Positions 22,083-33,939 of a stretch of DNA of 64,000 nucleotides are shown here, piece by piece. Position numbers and translations under genes: made by a program. The notes under the pieces were generated by a model, which was not told the origin of the DNA, did not search any database, and worked only from the letters and a program-made list of their open reading frames with translations. Each line of letters opens with the position of its first letter. The first letter of the stretch is position 1. Origin of the DNA: Oenanthe sinensis (lineage: Eukaryota > Streptophyta > Magnoliopsida > Apiales > Apiaceae); contig CM053810.1 in the NCBI GenBank assembly GCA_028671895.1, positions 67,395,501 through 67,459,500 of the forward strand, given 5' to 3'.

Positions 22083-23697
22083 ATGTCTGCTCATTCTCAT
22101 ATGATAGAGGAGCGACCAGTAAGTTCACCACTATTAAACCCCTTCCTGCTCTCACTTATACCCTTAGCTTTAACAATCTTCCTCATCAAACGCCTCTTTG
22201 CAACTTCAGTTAGCCACCAAAAACTAAAACTACCACCTTCTCCGTCGAAACTCCCTCCAAAAGTTGTCCCAGAAATATGGACCGCTCATGATGCTACGCC
22301 TTGGTAGCATACCAAGGCTCGTTGTCTCATTTGCTGAGGCAGCTCAAGAGGTCATGAAAACTCATGACTTGGCATTTGCTGATAGGCCTAAATCAAAGCT
22401 TAATGAAAAGCTGCTTTATAACTATAAGGATGTAGCATCTGCGCCTTGTGGAGAATACTGGAGGCAAATGAAAAGTATGTGTGTCATCCAACTTTTGAGT
22501 AACAAGAGAGTTTATGATACTAGGAAAGTGAGAGAAAATGAAATAACCTTCCTATTGAAGAAGATTGCTGAGGCCTCTCCTTCAGTAGTAGACTTGAGTG
22601 ATCTGTAGATGGCTTACACGAATGATATTGTTTCAATGTCAGCTTTTGGCAGGAAGTTTAGCGAGGTAGAACGTGGAAGGGCAGTTTAGGAGATTGATGA
22701 AAGAGTTTGTGAGTGTATTGGGTGGTTTTGATGTCGGAACCTACATTCCACAGCTTGCATGGTTTACTAGTGTAATGGGTTTCTACAGTAAAGCCGATGC
22801 AATTGCTAAAGAGTTTGATGAATTTCTTGAAAGAATAGTTGATGAACACATTGGTACGTCAAAAAGAGAAGAAGCTGGAGGTGCAGAGGACTTTGTAGAT
22901 GTTATGCTTGAGATATACAAGGATAAGAGCATCACTGGCTTTTCCATTGACAGAGAGAGCATGAAAGCTATTGTTTTGGTAATTAATTCATCTCTCTACA
23001 GAAGTGCTAGATGTACACTACATATACTTTATTGATTAACTCTTTGTATTCTATTGTTGTGTCTGTTTGCTACATTCAGGATGTTTTAGCAGCAGGAACC
23101 GATACAACCTACACAGTTTTAGAATGGGCTATGACAGAACTGCTAAGGCACCCCCAGGCCATGAAGAAAGTGCAAAACGAGTTAAGATTGATCGCCAGAA
23201 ACTGCTCTAACCTAATTGTTCAAGATGATTATGAGACAATTCCTTACTTGGAAGCAGTGATTAAAGAAACTCTTCGCCTACATCCTCCAATCCCATTATT
23301 AGTTCCACGAGAAGCAAGAAATGATGTTAACGTTATGGGCTACGATGTTGTTGCTAAAACCATGGTTATTGTAAATGCCTGGGCAATCGGAAGAGACCCT
23401 ACTTTTTGGGATGAACCAGATAAATTTAGGCCAGAGAGGTTCTTGAATTCATCTGTAGACATCAAAGGCCAGGACTTCCAGCTCATCCCATTTGGAGCTG
23501 GAAGGAGGAGGAGCTGCCTTGGAATTTCTTTTGCTATGGCCACTAATGAGTTGGCACTAGCGAATCTTCTTCACAAGTTTGATTGGGAACTGCCCAACGG
23601 AACGAAGGGGGCATATTTGGATATGACTGAGACTACTGGATTTACAATTCATAAGAAAAAACCTCTTCTTGCTGTTGCAACTCCATATTCTATCTAA
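22083..23697 (+). pseudogene. Cytochrome P450, CYP71-clan (A-type), broken
   Basis: Exon 1 is 22083-22978 and exon 2 is 23080-23697, with the single intron at the usual CYP71 position just before the I-helix. An N-terminal membrane anchor (PFLLSLIPLALTIFLIKRLF) and proline-rich hinge are present. The roughly 20 residues that should follow (IIGNLHQ region) are deleted with a frameshift near 22255. A TAG interrupts at 22606-22608, and another frameshift lies near 22670. Exon 2 is open, with AAGTDTT (oxygen binding), KETLR (ExxR), FRPERF and the haem loop. That loop reads PFGAGRRRSCLG, one Arg more than the usual FxxGxRxCxG spacing. An inactive former monooxygenase of specialised metabolism, substrate unknown. 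Confidence 0.88.
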
Positions 23698-24488
23698 GCT
23701 GATCCGTATCGTAAAATATCAATTTATAGTTATACGATGTAACTTTATATTCTACGCTAAGTTCTATCTTTATGTGTGGGTACTTCTTCGTGTTTATCAA
23801 TAATTATCTTTTAAGTATCAATTTCTCTACAAAAACAATCCCCCTACTAGGACCAGACCCTAATCTACGAGCAAATAGCCCATTATATTGGATTGGTATC
23901 TGGTTTGTTTCTAGTAAAAGAGATTTGCAGATAGGATATTTAGTACTTTAAAAGTACTTAATGCTTTAAAAGTACCCTAAAAGATGCCCTTGAATTTGTC
24001 TTATATTTTTTAGATATGTGTGTTGCCCTTGAAACTGTTATTTTTATATACATATCATATCTTCAGGTAAACCAAAACTGTTATTACAAAGTAAGAAAGT
24101 GGCTAAAACAGATGGCTTGTAGAATTTAGCCAGGCAAAAAACAACACAATACATATATCTAAATGCTAAGTTAACGAATCAAATGATCAAATATAAAGCA
24201 GTAAACATGGATATCTATATCTAGCCCCCTTTATTACACGCCAGTACCGCTTTAACAAAATTTGATGGGGGCAACACTTGCCACAAACTCACGCAAAATT
24301 ACAACTCAGGTACCTGAAATATTACAAAGGTAGTACATGAAGAAGATGTTGAAGCAGGGTTGAATCAGAGAGATATATGTACGGAATAGCTTTCATTAGC
24401 TGATAATCCACCAGCCAAGTTAAAAAGCTGAGCACTTCTCAGAGGGCAGTGATTTACTTATAAGTAACTTTGGAGAGAATGCTGATAC
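23698..24488. other. Intergenic, convergent 3' flanks
   Basis: It lies between the P450 relic and the end of the minus-strand rhodanese gene. No frame or repeat of note. The right part is presumably the rhodanese 3' UTR. Confidence 0.5.
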
Positions 24489-27400
24489 TCATTGAGATCT
24501 TATGTCCTGAAGATAGTGCCCAACTTGCTGAGCCCCAATGAAAAGGGCATCAGCAGCAATGAAGATTCCAACCTGTGAAAGACACCATTATACATGAGAA
24601 TGATCTAGGCATGATACAGAGTCAATGAAATGGGTGGATACATTTCAGTGGAGCAGGTAGAGATTACTACCAAGCGAGCTGAGAAAACTAAACGGTAAGC
24701 CCAACCCTCCTTGGCAGCAGCAGCTCTTTGCTGGTCAGTCCAACTGTGATAATTACGGCATTGTCAGTTGTGCAGGGATAACACTTGTTGAAGCAAAACA
24801 ACTTACTTCCAACATATCGGCAATTTAAAAGTAGTAGAGATAATGTGGTGCATGTGTGTTTTCATGTGTGTATTCCCAGCACGCGCTTGTGTGTGCATAT
24901 ATGTGTCGTTAAAACACATGGATATAGATCTTAATACCCATGAAGTCCAGCACAGAATTCTAACAAACACTATATACATATAAAAGTTTCAAAATTTTCT
25001 AAATGTCCAAGAAATTGAAAGTTTGTCAACAGTAATTATCTTCCTTCTTTTTACTAAATAAGATATATTCGTGTAAAAGCACACTAATATACACGAATAT
25101 ACCATGTGAGGCTTAGGTTGAATTGCATTCTCTAACCCTAGCAATGAATCAGAAATATTGAATACTCAGAAGTTTGACATGGTTTCCTAGATAACAAAGA
25201 ATCTACCATGTGTATATACATGTTAATATGCAAATGGAATGTGGTAAGCTATATAACCAGGTAACATACCCTAGGAACTCTGAAAGTCCACCAATACCCG
25301 CGAATCTAAACGGCTGTGGACCTTCCCTTTCAAGGTCCTGCTTAAGATGAGATATGATTTCTTTAGTACATTAGTCTTACACTACAAAGAAAAAGAGATA
25401 CATGAAAAGCAAAAGCGGTCAGGATATTTTGAACTTTTCTTTGGAAAGTACCTCTTCTTCAGCAGCCTCTAGTCCCCCCTGAACCCAGAAAAGGTTTCTG
25501 TAACCAGCGTTGTACAGTATCTCACAAGCCGCTAGAGATCTGCCTAAAAAGTGAGGTTCAGAATGAAGGTTGTTTGTGTGCGCAATTACGCATATATACA
25601 TATAGCCACACACAAAGGAAAAAATGTTAACAGGCACTGAGTTTCAAGAAAAAAAGTACACCGAATTAACTTAAATTTATGTTATAGTACTATTACAATA
25701 ACATATCTTCGCATAGCTAAAGAAAACATCTATTTTTTGTTGTTGCACCAAGACAAAAGTAAGTTTTACCAGTAGCAAACAAAGTTTAAGGGGGTTACAG
25801 GACATACTGATTGCTTGCAGAAAATGGCTGTGAGAGATCAAATTTTTTCCTAAAATATGACTTGACTCAAAGAAACAAGGAGTAACAGCCTTGTGCTGTA
25901 TACTGAACCACAATATTGACAAACCAGATATGGAATGACCAATTTGTTAGAACCGCAACTTCTCGCAATTTTCCAGGTATTGCTATAACCAAATTCCAGA
26001 CAACGTTGTTATTGTTAAGAACTTAATATCAGTCCATATAAAGTAAAGTTCACCTCAATCCTTTCTGGCATGCCAAAATAAGATCTTTATCCTTTGAGAA
26101 CATCTTTTCAGCTTCTGATAAGAACTGACTGTTGAGAAAATAAAATTAGCAACTGATATACTAATATAATTATATACTTGGTAGGCAATTTTGCTTTTAC
26201 TGAAAAATTATTGTGCAGCATACGTGTTATAAGATAATGTAGGCACGCCACTCCACCAACCTCCTACAAATATCAAACGCTCTTCAGAGAGAAAGCATTA
26301 ATATAAAACTACATTTAGCCTAATATCATAAAATCATTTCCCAGGTAAAGATAAGTTACAAGAATACATCAAAATAAAACAATTGACGGCATCATTTCCA
26401 CTAAAAACATATCGTTCCCATACAATCTATTTGGATTTCACAAATAAACTTGGTCATAGGGAAATGGAAATCTACATAAACAAAGCATGTATGAAAATAA
26501 TAAGAGTCAAGATAAATTAGTCATATACCCATCATGAAATTTGTGACCTTTTTGGGCAGAGTTCCCAAGTTAAATGTACTCTCCACGTCAAAGACCGGAA
26601 TCCAAGTTGAGCCTTTAACCCAAGCCTTCAATAAAGAAAGAGATATCATGGTAACAAGACATGACAACAAGAAAAGGTAGAGAATTTGACAATACTTTAA
26701 ACTAATCATGTGGTATCAAGCTTAATACCCTGTCAAACAAAATCACCATACACATGACGAACCATTGTATATATGTGAAGAAAGCTATTGGACATAAGCA
26801 GTTAAATGCGAAAACAGAAGCAGGAAAAAAATTAAGAAAGCGTGCCTTTTTTTCACAAAATATAAGATTAGCAAGCAAGTATTTCAGAATGAACGTATTC
26901 ACCTTTTGATGTTCTGTAGCAGGACGAACATCAAGAAGGGTTGTGTTGGAAAGTTGAACTGCATACCCAGCTTCTTTCGGGGTAAGAGCTTTCACTTTGC
27001 CTTCCCTGACCTATAATTAAAAATATTATTAACTGAACGGGAACATATATATTTTCAATAAATGTATGTTAGACGAACGACCCTCCCAAAACCTTAGTGT
27101 GTAGTAGAAGCCACTAAATGATCTTATACTTTTAAGTTTTAACACACATTAGTGGACCACCATAACAATCCCAGTAGTATTTTAGGACAATAGACAATAA
27201 AATTAAGTTTGAAATACCCAATCTCTGAATAAGATAACAGAATAAATCATATGATCATAAATCCCTAATAGCATTGAACTGATCCAACTCACCATAAACA
27301 AACACATACATAAAACAAGTCAGTTAAAACAATTACAATAAAAATAGAGAAAATATACCAAGGTTTCCCATCTTTTTCTTGCAGCAGCCATATCTTTAGC

Positions 27401-27709
27401 TTGCTTCAACTCAAAATCTTCATTACCTGCTTCCATTCTTATAGGCCTCAAATTCTGGACCACGAAAATCAAGAAAACCCAACTCATATAAAAATCAAAA
27501 CTTGAAAAGACCCCATTAAAGAACTCATGAATTACTGACCTGGGGTGAGTTATATAAGCACAAAAAGTACTTACATGAACGGGTTGTCTGACTTTAAGAG
27601 AAGAAGAGAGTGAAGAAGTGAAGTAGCAGCAATGTCTTGCAGTAATTTCTTGATTGTAACGAGAAGAAGAGAAGGTGAGAGGTGAAAGCACAATTCCCAA
27701 AGCATCCAT
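24489..27709 (-). CDS. STR11: Rhodanese-like domain protein, chloroplastic (STR11 type)
   Basis: Ten exons on the minus strand: 27709-27575, 27454-27359, 27010-26903, 26625-26529, 26263-26224, 26128-26054, 25539-25452, 25337-25270, 24743-24671 and 24572-24489. All introns are GT-AG with consistent phase, giving 287 residues. Residues 1 to about 50 are Ser/Thr/Arg-rich with few acids, like a chloroplast transit peptide. The rhodanese domain (about 85-215) includes LLDVRPATEH, GGWWSGVPTLSYN and the loop ACQKGLRSL with Cys179 as the expected persulfide residue. A conserved tail (GWTDQQRAAAAKEGW) and a hydrophobic C-terminal helix (GIFIAADALFIGAQQ) suggest membrane association. Overall resemblance is to Arabidopsis rhodanese-like protein 11. 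Probable role: sulfur transfer or a regulatory rhodanese function in plastids. Confidence 0.92.
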
Positions 27710-27839
27710 TCTTTGATTTTCAGTTGCTTATCCTATATCCTCCTGAGCTTTCTGTTGAGATACATACAGTACAAAGATACATATAGTGCTGAGGGAAAAA
27801 TAGAAAATTGAGCTTATCTTGTAAAATTGGGCTGACTAC

Positions 27840-28650
27840 GGGGTGTTTGACTTAATTTTTTTTCTCAAAATAATTACCTATTTTGAAAAATAAAAAAAAG
27901 TTCGATTCGTATTCGGTTCGATTTATAAACGAATCAAACATGAACATAATTATTAGGTTCGGTTCACAAATGAGCTAAACTTGAGCACAACATAGTTTGG
28001 CTCGAAAATTCGTGAACAACTTCGATTATAATGTTTATGAACTATATTCGTGAATATTGTTCCAAAGAAATTCGTGAACATACATTTTTAGACATTTATA
28101 AATTATGATAAATAGTATATATATATATATATGTATGTATGTATGTATATATATATGTATGTATGTATGTATATATATATATATGTATGTATGTATGTAT
28201 ATATATATATATGTATGTATGCTAAGTATTTGTGTGTGTATTAGTTTACAAATTAATTTACTATTTTTTGTACTCATTTATTTCTTAGATTTAAATTTTC
28301 TAATTTTTGTTAAATTATTAATTGTCAAATTTGTACTTTTTTGAACTTGAAATTTGGACTGATAATGTGAGAAGTTTTTTTGTTAACTCATTATCTTGTT
28401 ATTAGAATTTAAATTATTTATTTTACTTGACATTTATATGTTCATGACACAAGTTCGTGAGCCATATCCTTTCGTGAATAGTGTTCACGAGATGTGTTCG
28501 TGAGTTGTTCATGAACATGTATTCGTGAGTTGTTCGCGAACATGTTTATAAACACTTATGAACCAAACTCAAACAAAATATTATGCTCGATAAGAGTTCA
28601 AGTTCGAAAAATTTTAAACGAGCTGAACATGAACAGTCTAAAGTTCGGCT
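27840..28650. repeat. Palindrome-rich repetitive region
   Basis: Repeated TTCGTGAAC / GTTCACGAA-like words occur in both orientations (27900-28080 and 28440-28640) around a microsatellite, suggesting a decayed nonautonomous transposon. Terminal repeats and a target duplication could not be fixed. Confidence 0.4.
28116..28221. repeat. Compound (TA)n / (TATG)n microsatellite
   Basis: Blocks of alternating TA alternate with blocks of three to four TATG units at least three times. This makes a higher-order pattern of about 25-35 bases. Confidence 0.9.
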
Positions 28651-28959
28651 TGACTCATTTACACCCTTACATCTACCTACTTCTTTTTCTAGAAATAAGT
28701 TACCCCAAATGAGACCTATATTTTTTATTTACAACGATAGTACAATACAGTTTATATTAAATATATTTAATAAAAATTTGATTTTATACAAAAATAATAA
28801 TTTAATTAATTCCGATAAATAGTAAATTGTTATTTTAAGATTTATTAAAATAAAATTTAAGTCATTTCATTAGACAAATAATGAAAGTTTTAATGTTAAT
28901 ATCAAAATACAGAGTATTATAATTTTGATAATATATATACTCATAAGTAGTAAGTTATA

Positions 28960-29229
28960 CTCCATTCGTCTAACTCATTTGTTTACATTTAGTTTGAGTA
29001 TTGAGATTAAGAAAATTGAATAAAATAGTATGAAAAGTAGACGAAAGAGAAGTAAAAGTGGATAAAGTGGTGGAGTCGATTGATAGATTTGAAAATGTGG
29101 AGAAAAGTAGTGGGTGAGAGTAAATTTTATAATATAAAAGTTTACTATTTTTAGAAAGTTTTAAAATTAAAGAATTGGATGGGATATCCAAAAAAGGAAA
29201 GTGTAAAAAATTGGATGGTACGGAAGGGG
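28960..29229. mobile_element. Stowaway-like MITE
   Basis: Begins CTCCATTCGTCTAACTCATT and ends, read inverted, CCCCTTCCGTACCATCCAAT. It is flanked by TA on both sides. It has no coding capacity and matches the Tc1/mariner-derived Stowaway terminal consensus. Confidence 0.75.
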
Positions 29230-29342
29230 TAATAATTAATTTTATTTTATAATATTAGTTGTTTAATTAATGGTAGTATGGTACATGTAGTTTGGGTAAA
29301 GATCATTTTTTGGAAATCTTGTCACTTGAGTCCAATGCATTA

Positions 29343-29785
29343 CTCTTTTTGTTTTATATTATTAGTCCACTTTCAAAAACATTTGTTTCAAAATAATTGT
29401 CCATTTCAAATTTCAATCTAAAATTTAATGAGAAAAAGGAATCTAAAATCTTACTACAAAATAATAATAGATTAATAAAATTTTAAATGAATCCTGATTT
29501 TACAAAACTACGTTTACCATATTTGCATATAAAATCATATGTATCGTAGGTAACTTAACTAAAATGTATCTTAGGCTCCCTATTCTCAAATTTAATATAG
29601 TTTATATTTTTAAAATCACATATATTCCACGTATCTCTAATTTATATTTTAAAGACCAATTTCATGTTATATATTATATTCATTCAATGCAATAAATATG
29701 AGTACAATCAATCACTAATAAAATTTTCTAATATATTATATGCGTTATTTTTTGAAAACGGACTAATAATATGGAATAGAAGGAG
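29343..29785. mobile_element. Stowaway-like MITE, diverged
   Basis: The left end CTCTTTTTGTTTTATATTATTAGTCC pairs with the right end CTCCTTCTATTCCATATTATTAGTCC (inverted). The inverted repeats are about 35 bases. TA precedes it, but the right flank has changed to CA. Confidence 0.65.
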
Positions 29786-30304
29786 CATAATTTTATTCCA
29801 TTGGCCTGTAATCCAAAGAATAATAATAATAAATTGACAGAAATATGTATTTGAATTTAATTGTGAATCCATGTCATCTATGATATGGGCCACATGGTTA
29901 TATTTGGTGAGTAATGTTAGGGACCAAACAAATCTCCTAATTTTTTTTTTCAAAATGTGTCATGATGCATATGGCAAGATGAGTGGTTTTAATTGATGTG
30001 ATTGATTTGAATATAGAAGGGTCCATCTTATCAATTATTCTCCCAATCAATCCAAACGTTATTTGAGAAAGTTTTTGTAAAAAAATTTTGATTCTCCAGC
30101 ATTATTCATGTTTGGTATGCGTAGGCGTGTAGCCCAACAAACACTTAAACGAAGCAACATGAATACTACACAGTAGACATGATGATGTTATCAAGACACT
30201 TATCGGCTCGTGAGCGAACATTGATTCCGCTTAAAATCTCGAGTATCCAGATCCTTATCCTGTTGACTAGTAGAAGACTTGTAGTTGCTCACAAACTCAA
30301 CTTG

Positions 30305-30412
30305 GGATATCATTCTACTCCGTATCTGTTTCTATTGATTTAACCTAAGGGTAATCTCGGATATCATTCTACTCCGTATTGTTTCTCTTGATTTAACCTA
30401 AGGGTATCAATT
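30305..30412. repeat. 54-bp tandem duplication
   Basis: Two copies beginning GGATATCATTCTACTCCGTAT and containing GATTTAACCTAAGGGTA, at 30305 and 30359. Confidence 0.75.
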
Positions 30413-31370
30413 TAATCTCGTGTCCCTTAATTGTTGTTGCAAAGAGCAGAGGTTGTTAAGGAAGTTGTCAAATCATGATAAATTATTAAATATATATATT
30501 TTTTATTCACATTCATTTTACTCTTGACAACATTTATTAAAATTTTAATTCAATAGTTAAACACCTTTAAAATTTGTCCATGTGATCCCTTTATATTAAT
30601 TTTTCTCCAATAGTTAAGTAACTTTAAAGGTTGTCAGACGAACCCTTTTTTCCTTTTTTTTGCATCATTCTCTCTTCTCTTGTTTGTGCCGCCATTGTTG
30701 TCTCTATTTTAATCCAGTTGAGTTCTTCATTTTGATTTTCAGATCTACTATGGTTAAGAACTCAGATTTTCAAATAAAAATCAGTTTTGGATTCAAAATT
30801 TTCAGTCTAACATCATATCAAAATTTGGTGTCATTCTGAGATTTTTAATTTTTTAGAATTTTTCGTATCGTTTTGTGCAAATTTGTTATTTATGTTATTA
30901 CTATTTTCAAGGGAAATATAGGTTGGATTGCTCCGGAAACCATTGAAGTCATTTTTAATTTTTAGAATATTTGTATTCAGTTTGTTAAGCGATCCGGAAA
31001 TAAAACGACTAATTATTTAGCTCATTTATTTGTTTTTTAACCTGGTTGCATAGTTCGTTGGGGGTTTATCCCGACTAAGTCTCTTTCAAATTATTAATGA
31101 AATTTGCTTTAAATTTGGTCAAAAAGCGGGTACAATAATATATATTTTAGATATTTTGTATGATTTTTTGATAGTTTAGGAAGTTGCAACCTCACAACTC
31201 TAATAACTAGGCAAGCCATGCCACATAAGTTTGACAACCCCTAGCAATATCAATAATAATAGCAGCTTTTTTAATAAACGAGTGATTATTACTCTTAAAA
31301 TTAAATTTATAAAGACTAGAAGTTATAAAATTTGCGTTTAAAAAAAAAATAAGATGACAAAATTAGTCTT

Positions 31371-31626
31371 CTTCCCTTCGTCTCAATTCAAGTGGTTTGT
31401 TTGACTTTTTGATAGTCAAATCGACTAAATTTTGACTGAAGATTAGTAATTATTTTTTATGATTTTGGAAAATTAAAAATTACATTTTAAAGTAGATTAA
31501 ATATATTATTCAATAATATATTTTTCAACTTATTATATTTATCTAATATATATAATTTTCGGTCAAGGTTGAATTAATTTGACTATCAAAAAATCAAATA
31601 AGTCACTTGAATTGGGTTGGAAGGAG
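31371..31626. mobile_element. Stowaway-like MITE with long inverted repeats
   Basis: Left CTTCCCTTCGTCTCAATTCA pairs with inverted right CTCCTTCCAACCCAATTCA. Matching continues through TTTTTGATAGTCAAAT, giving inverted repeats of about 50 bases. TA follows the right end. It could fold into one long hairpin. Confidence 0.75.
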
Positions 31627-31638
31627 TATCTATTATTT

Positions 31639-31812
31639 TTTCAGTCTCAAAATAAATATCATTTTGACTTTATTCACGTGGTTTGAGATATAAAAAAATT
31701 AATTACAAACATTATTTTTTTGAACATATTTTAACAATAAATTAAATATAATATTTTTATTTTAAAAAACTGAAAAAATAAAATAAAACGACACCTATTT
31801 CGAAACGAATGA
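31639..31812. mobile_element. Degenerate MITE
   Basis: TCAGTCTCAAAATAAATATCATTTTGAC is the imperfect inverted counterpart of the sequence ending at 31812 (ACGACACCTATTTCGAAACGAATGA). It lies directly beside the previous MITE. Confidence 0.5.
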
Positions 31813-32177
31813 GAATTTGAAATAATGTTGAATGACAGTCACATGTATAATATATTATTATGGCCGAAATATTAAAAGTTTTGGTCCGTCATTCGTTCGT
31901 TCGGTACTGAACCACGAGCCTAAAAAATATACATGTATTATATATAATTTTACTTATTATAGTACGGGCCATAACTATATACATAACTATACACCGAGGT
32001 GAATCATAGAAAAGATCTTAACTGTCCAATTTTAGGTGAATCATAGAAACGATCTTAACCATTCAATTTTAATAAAATCTAAAATATTAATCTCCTAACT
32101 AAAATACATTTCACATTAATCTCTAAACTAAAATATCTCACATTAATTTCTGTTACTCAGATAATTACCTATTATAG

Positions 32178-32650
32178 AAGGGGGTTGAATATAATAGTAC
32201 CAAACAATCGACTTTAGAACACAAATATGTAAAAGATGAACTATTTGTATTAACTTTGACAAACTTAATACAAAACTCTCTCAAGAAACTAGACGTTCTT
32301 AAGAGTTGCTAGGTTATGATAATAATATGACTTGAACGATACATCAATGTAAACATAATCCCGTGTTTATGTAGTACACAACTACCTATCTAATTACAAT
32401 AAAGATAATGATCAATAAATAAAAATATATGATTTCCATCATTATCCTCCTAAAAGATAGCTTCCATAAAGGCAATAGACTTTCACTCGAACACTTCATT
32501 CTTTATCTCTAATCATCTCCTGATTTGTTGAACCAAACTCTGACCAGCATAGAATCTGTCAATTAGCAAACTCTGATTGAGTAAACTTTGATGACGTCAG
32601 ATAAACTCTATCTGATAAACTTTAGCATCTTCAGTTCTTCATATCTAACA
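32178..32650 (+). mobile_element. Truncated LTR remnant
   Basis: A purine tract (AGAAGGGGG, about 32177-32185) is followed by a block starting TGAATATAATAG and ending ATATCTAACA (TG...CA). This arrangement resembles a polypurine tract plus 3' LTR of a Copia-type element. No internal domains remain. Confidence 0.35.
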
Positions 32651-33701
32651 ATTTCCTAACTAAAATACATTTATATACAAAACACACAAATATTATCTTA
32701 TTAAAATATAAATACAAATAAATTATATAAAAATATATACATATAATATTAAATAAAGTTTAAATTATTATTATACAAATAAAAATAAATTTAAATCATA
32801 AAACAAATATTAAAAAACTAAAAAATTTCATCCATGTATCGCAAGAGACATAAGCTAGTTTATATAAAATAAGAGAACATATAATATTAACATAAATTCT
32901 TAATATTATAAAATTTTATATTAAGTATTAATAAAAATATAAATAAAAGATCAATTTACTTAAATATTAGTTATCCCGTGAGAACGCTGGACGAAATTGT
33001 GGAGAGAAGTGCTCTAATAAAAATGACGATGATGGGAAGTACATCAATGATCCAATTATTTTTTTTATAAAAAGATATATGCAAAAAATTCGACCTTATA
33101 TGTTTTCGATACATAAACTTGCATTTTATAGTCTAAGTACAATAAATAACTTATTCCTAGAAAATAGTGATATAATTATCTTTAATATATCACTACAAAC
33201 TTATTCAAAATCAAAACTAATCTTATTTTACTAACAAGTAACAAGTAATGACAATTTCAAATAATTTAAAATAACAATTCAACTAATTTGAATTATTTTT
33301 AACACTCTCTCTTAATTCAAAATTCTAATTATTTTTTTTTTGCAGCAGAAAATTCTAGATCATATTTTTCAATATAAAAACTTGACTTTTATAAACTAAA
33401 TACAATGTAAACCTATTCCCAGCAAACAGTGACATATTTTCACATATATTACACGAGCTCGTAGTTACCTGATTGTTAAAGATAAAAATCTTAATTCACC
33501 GATGAATCAAACCAATAGACAAAATGTGTGTATATATATATATATATATTGGCAGAGGAAATTTCGTGGAAGTAAGAAAGAGAGAGAGATGAAATTGTGT
33601 GAGGAGTAGGAGGATATCGCCAAAAATATAAATACGACCCCCAACGTTAATGCGCCCACTGCTCCTAGCTTTTAAATACTACGAGTAACTCAAAACAAAC
33701 A

Positions 33702-33919
33702 GGGGGTGTTTGGGGGAATTTTTTTACAGAATAAGTTAACTTATTTTAAGACAAAGTTAAAGATTCCTAATTTTTTTCTGAAAAAAGTTAACTTTTTTTT
33801 GTAATTTATAGAATCTCAAATATACATTAAATACTTGTATAAAAAACATTTATCAACATATGAAATTTTTACCCGAAAATAAGTCTAAAAAAACTTATTT
33901 TAAGCGGGCCAAACAGGCC
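33702..33919. mobile_element. Small inverted-repeat MITE in the RGLG promoter
   Basis: Left GGGGGTGTTTGG and right (inverted) GGCCTGTTTGGCCC flank about 0.2 kb of AT-rich DNA with paired AATAAGTTAACTTATTTTA / AACTTATTTTAAG segments. The superfamily (hAT or Harbinger type) is undecided. It ends about 100 bases upstream of the probable leader exon end. Confidence 0.5.
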
Positions 33920-33939
33920 AATATTTTAATCTTTCTACT

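Larger units (their letters stand above)
29990..33700. other. Gene-free AT-rich region
   Basis: Apart from the listed MITEs, tandem duplication and LTR remnant, no coding frame or structured RNA is recognisable. A short duplicated segment (GTGAATCATAGAAA.GATCTTAAC) lies at about 31998-32074. A (TA)n run lies at 33530-33550. Confidence 0.5.

Noticed and set aside
28035..28344. Open frames over the TA/TATG microsatellite on both strands
   Set aside because: They are an effect of simple repeats (IYIYI and MYVCM runs).
27840..28650. CRISPR-like or regulatory palindrome array
   Set aside because: The repeated GTTCGTGAAC words are irregularly spaced in a eukaryotic intergenic region and fit a decayed transposon.
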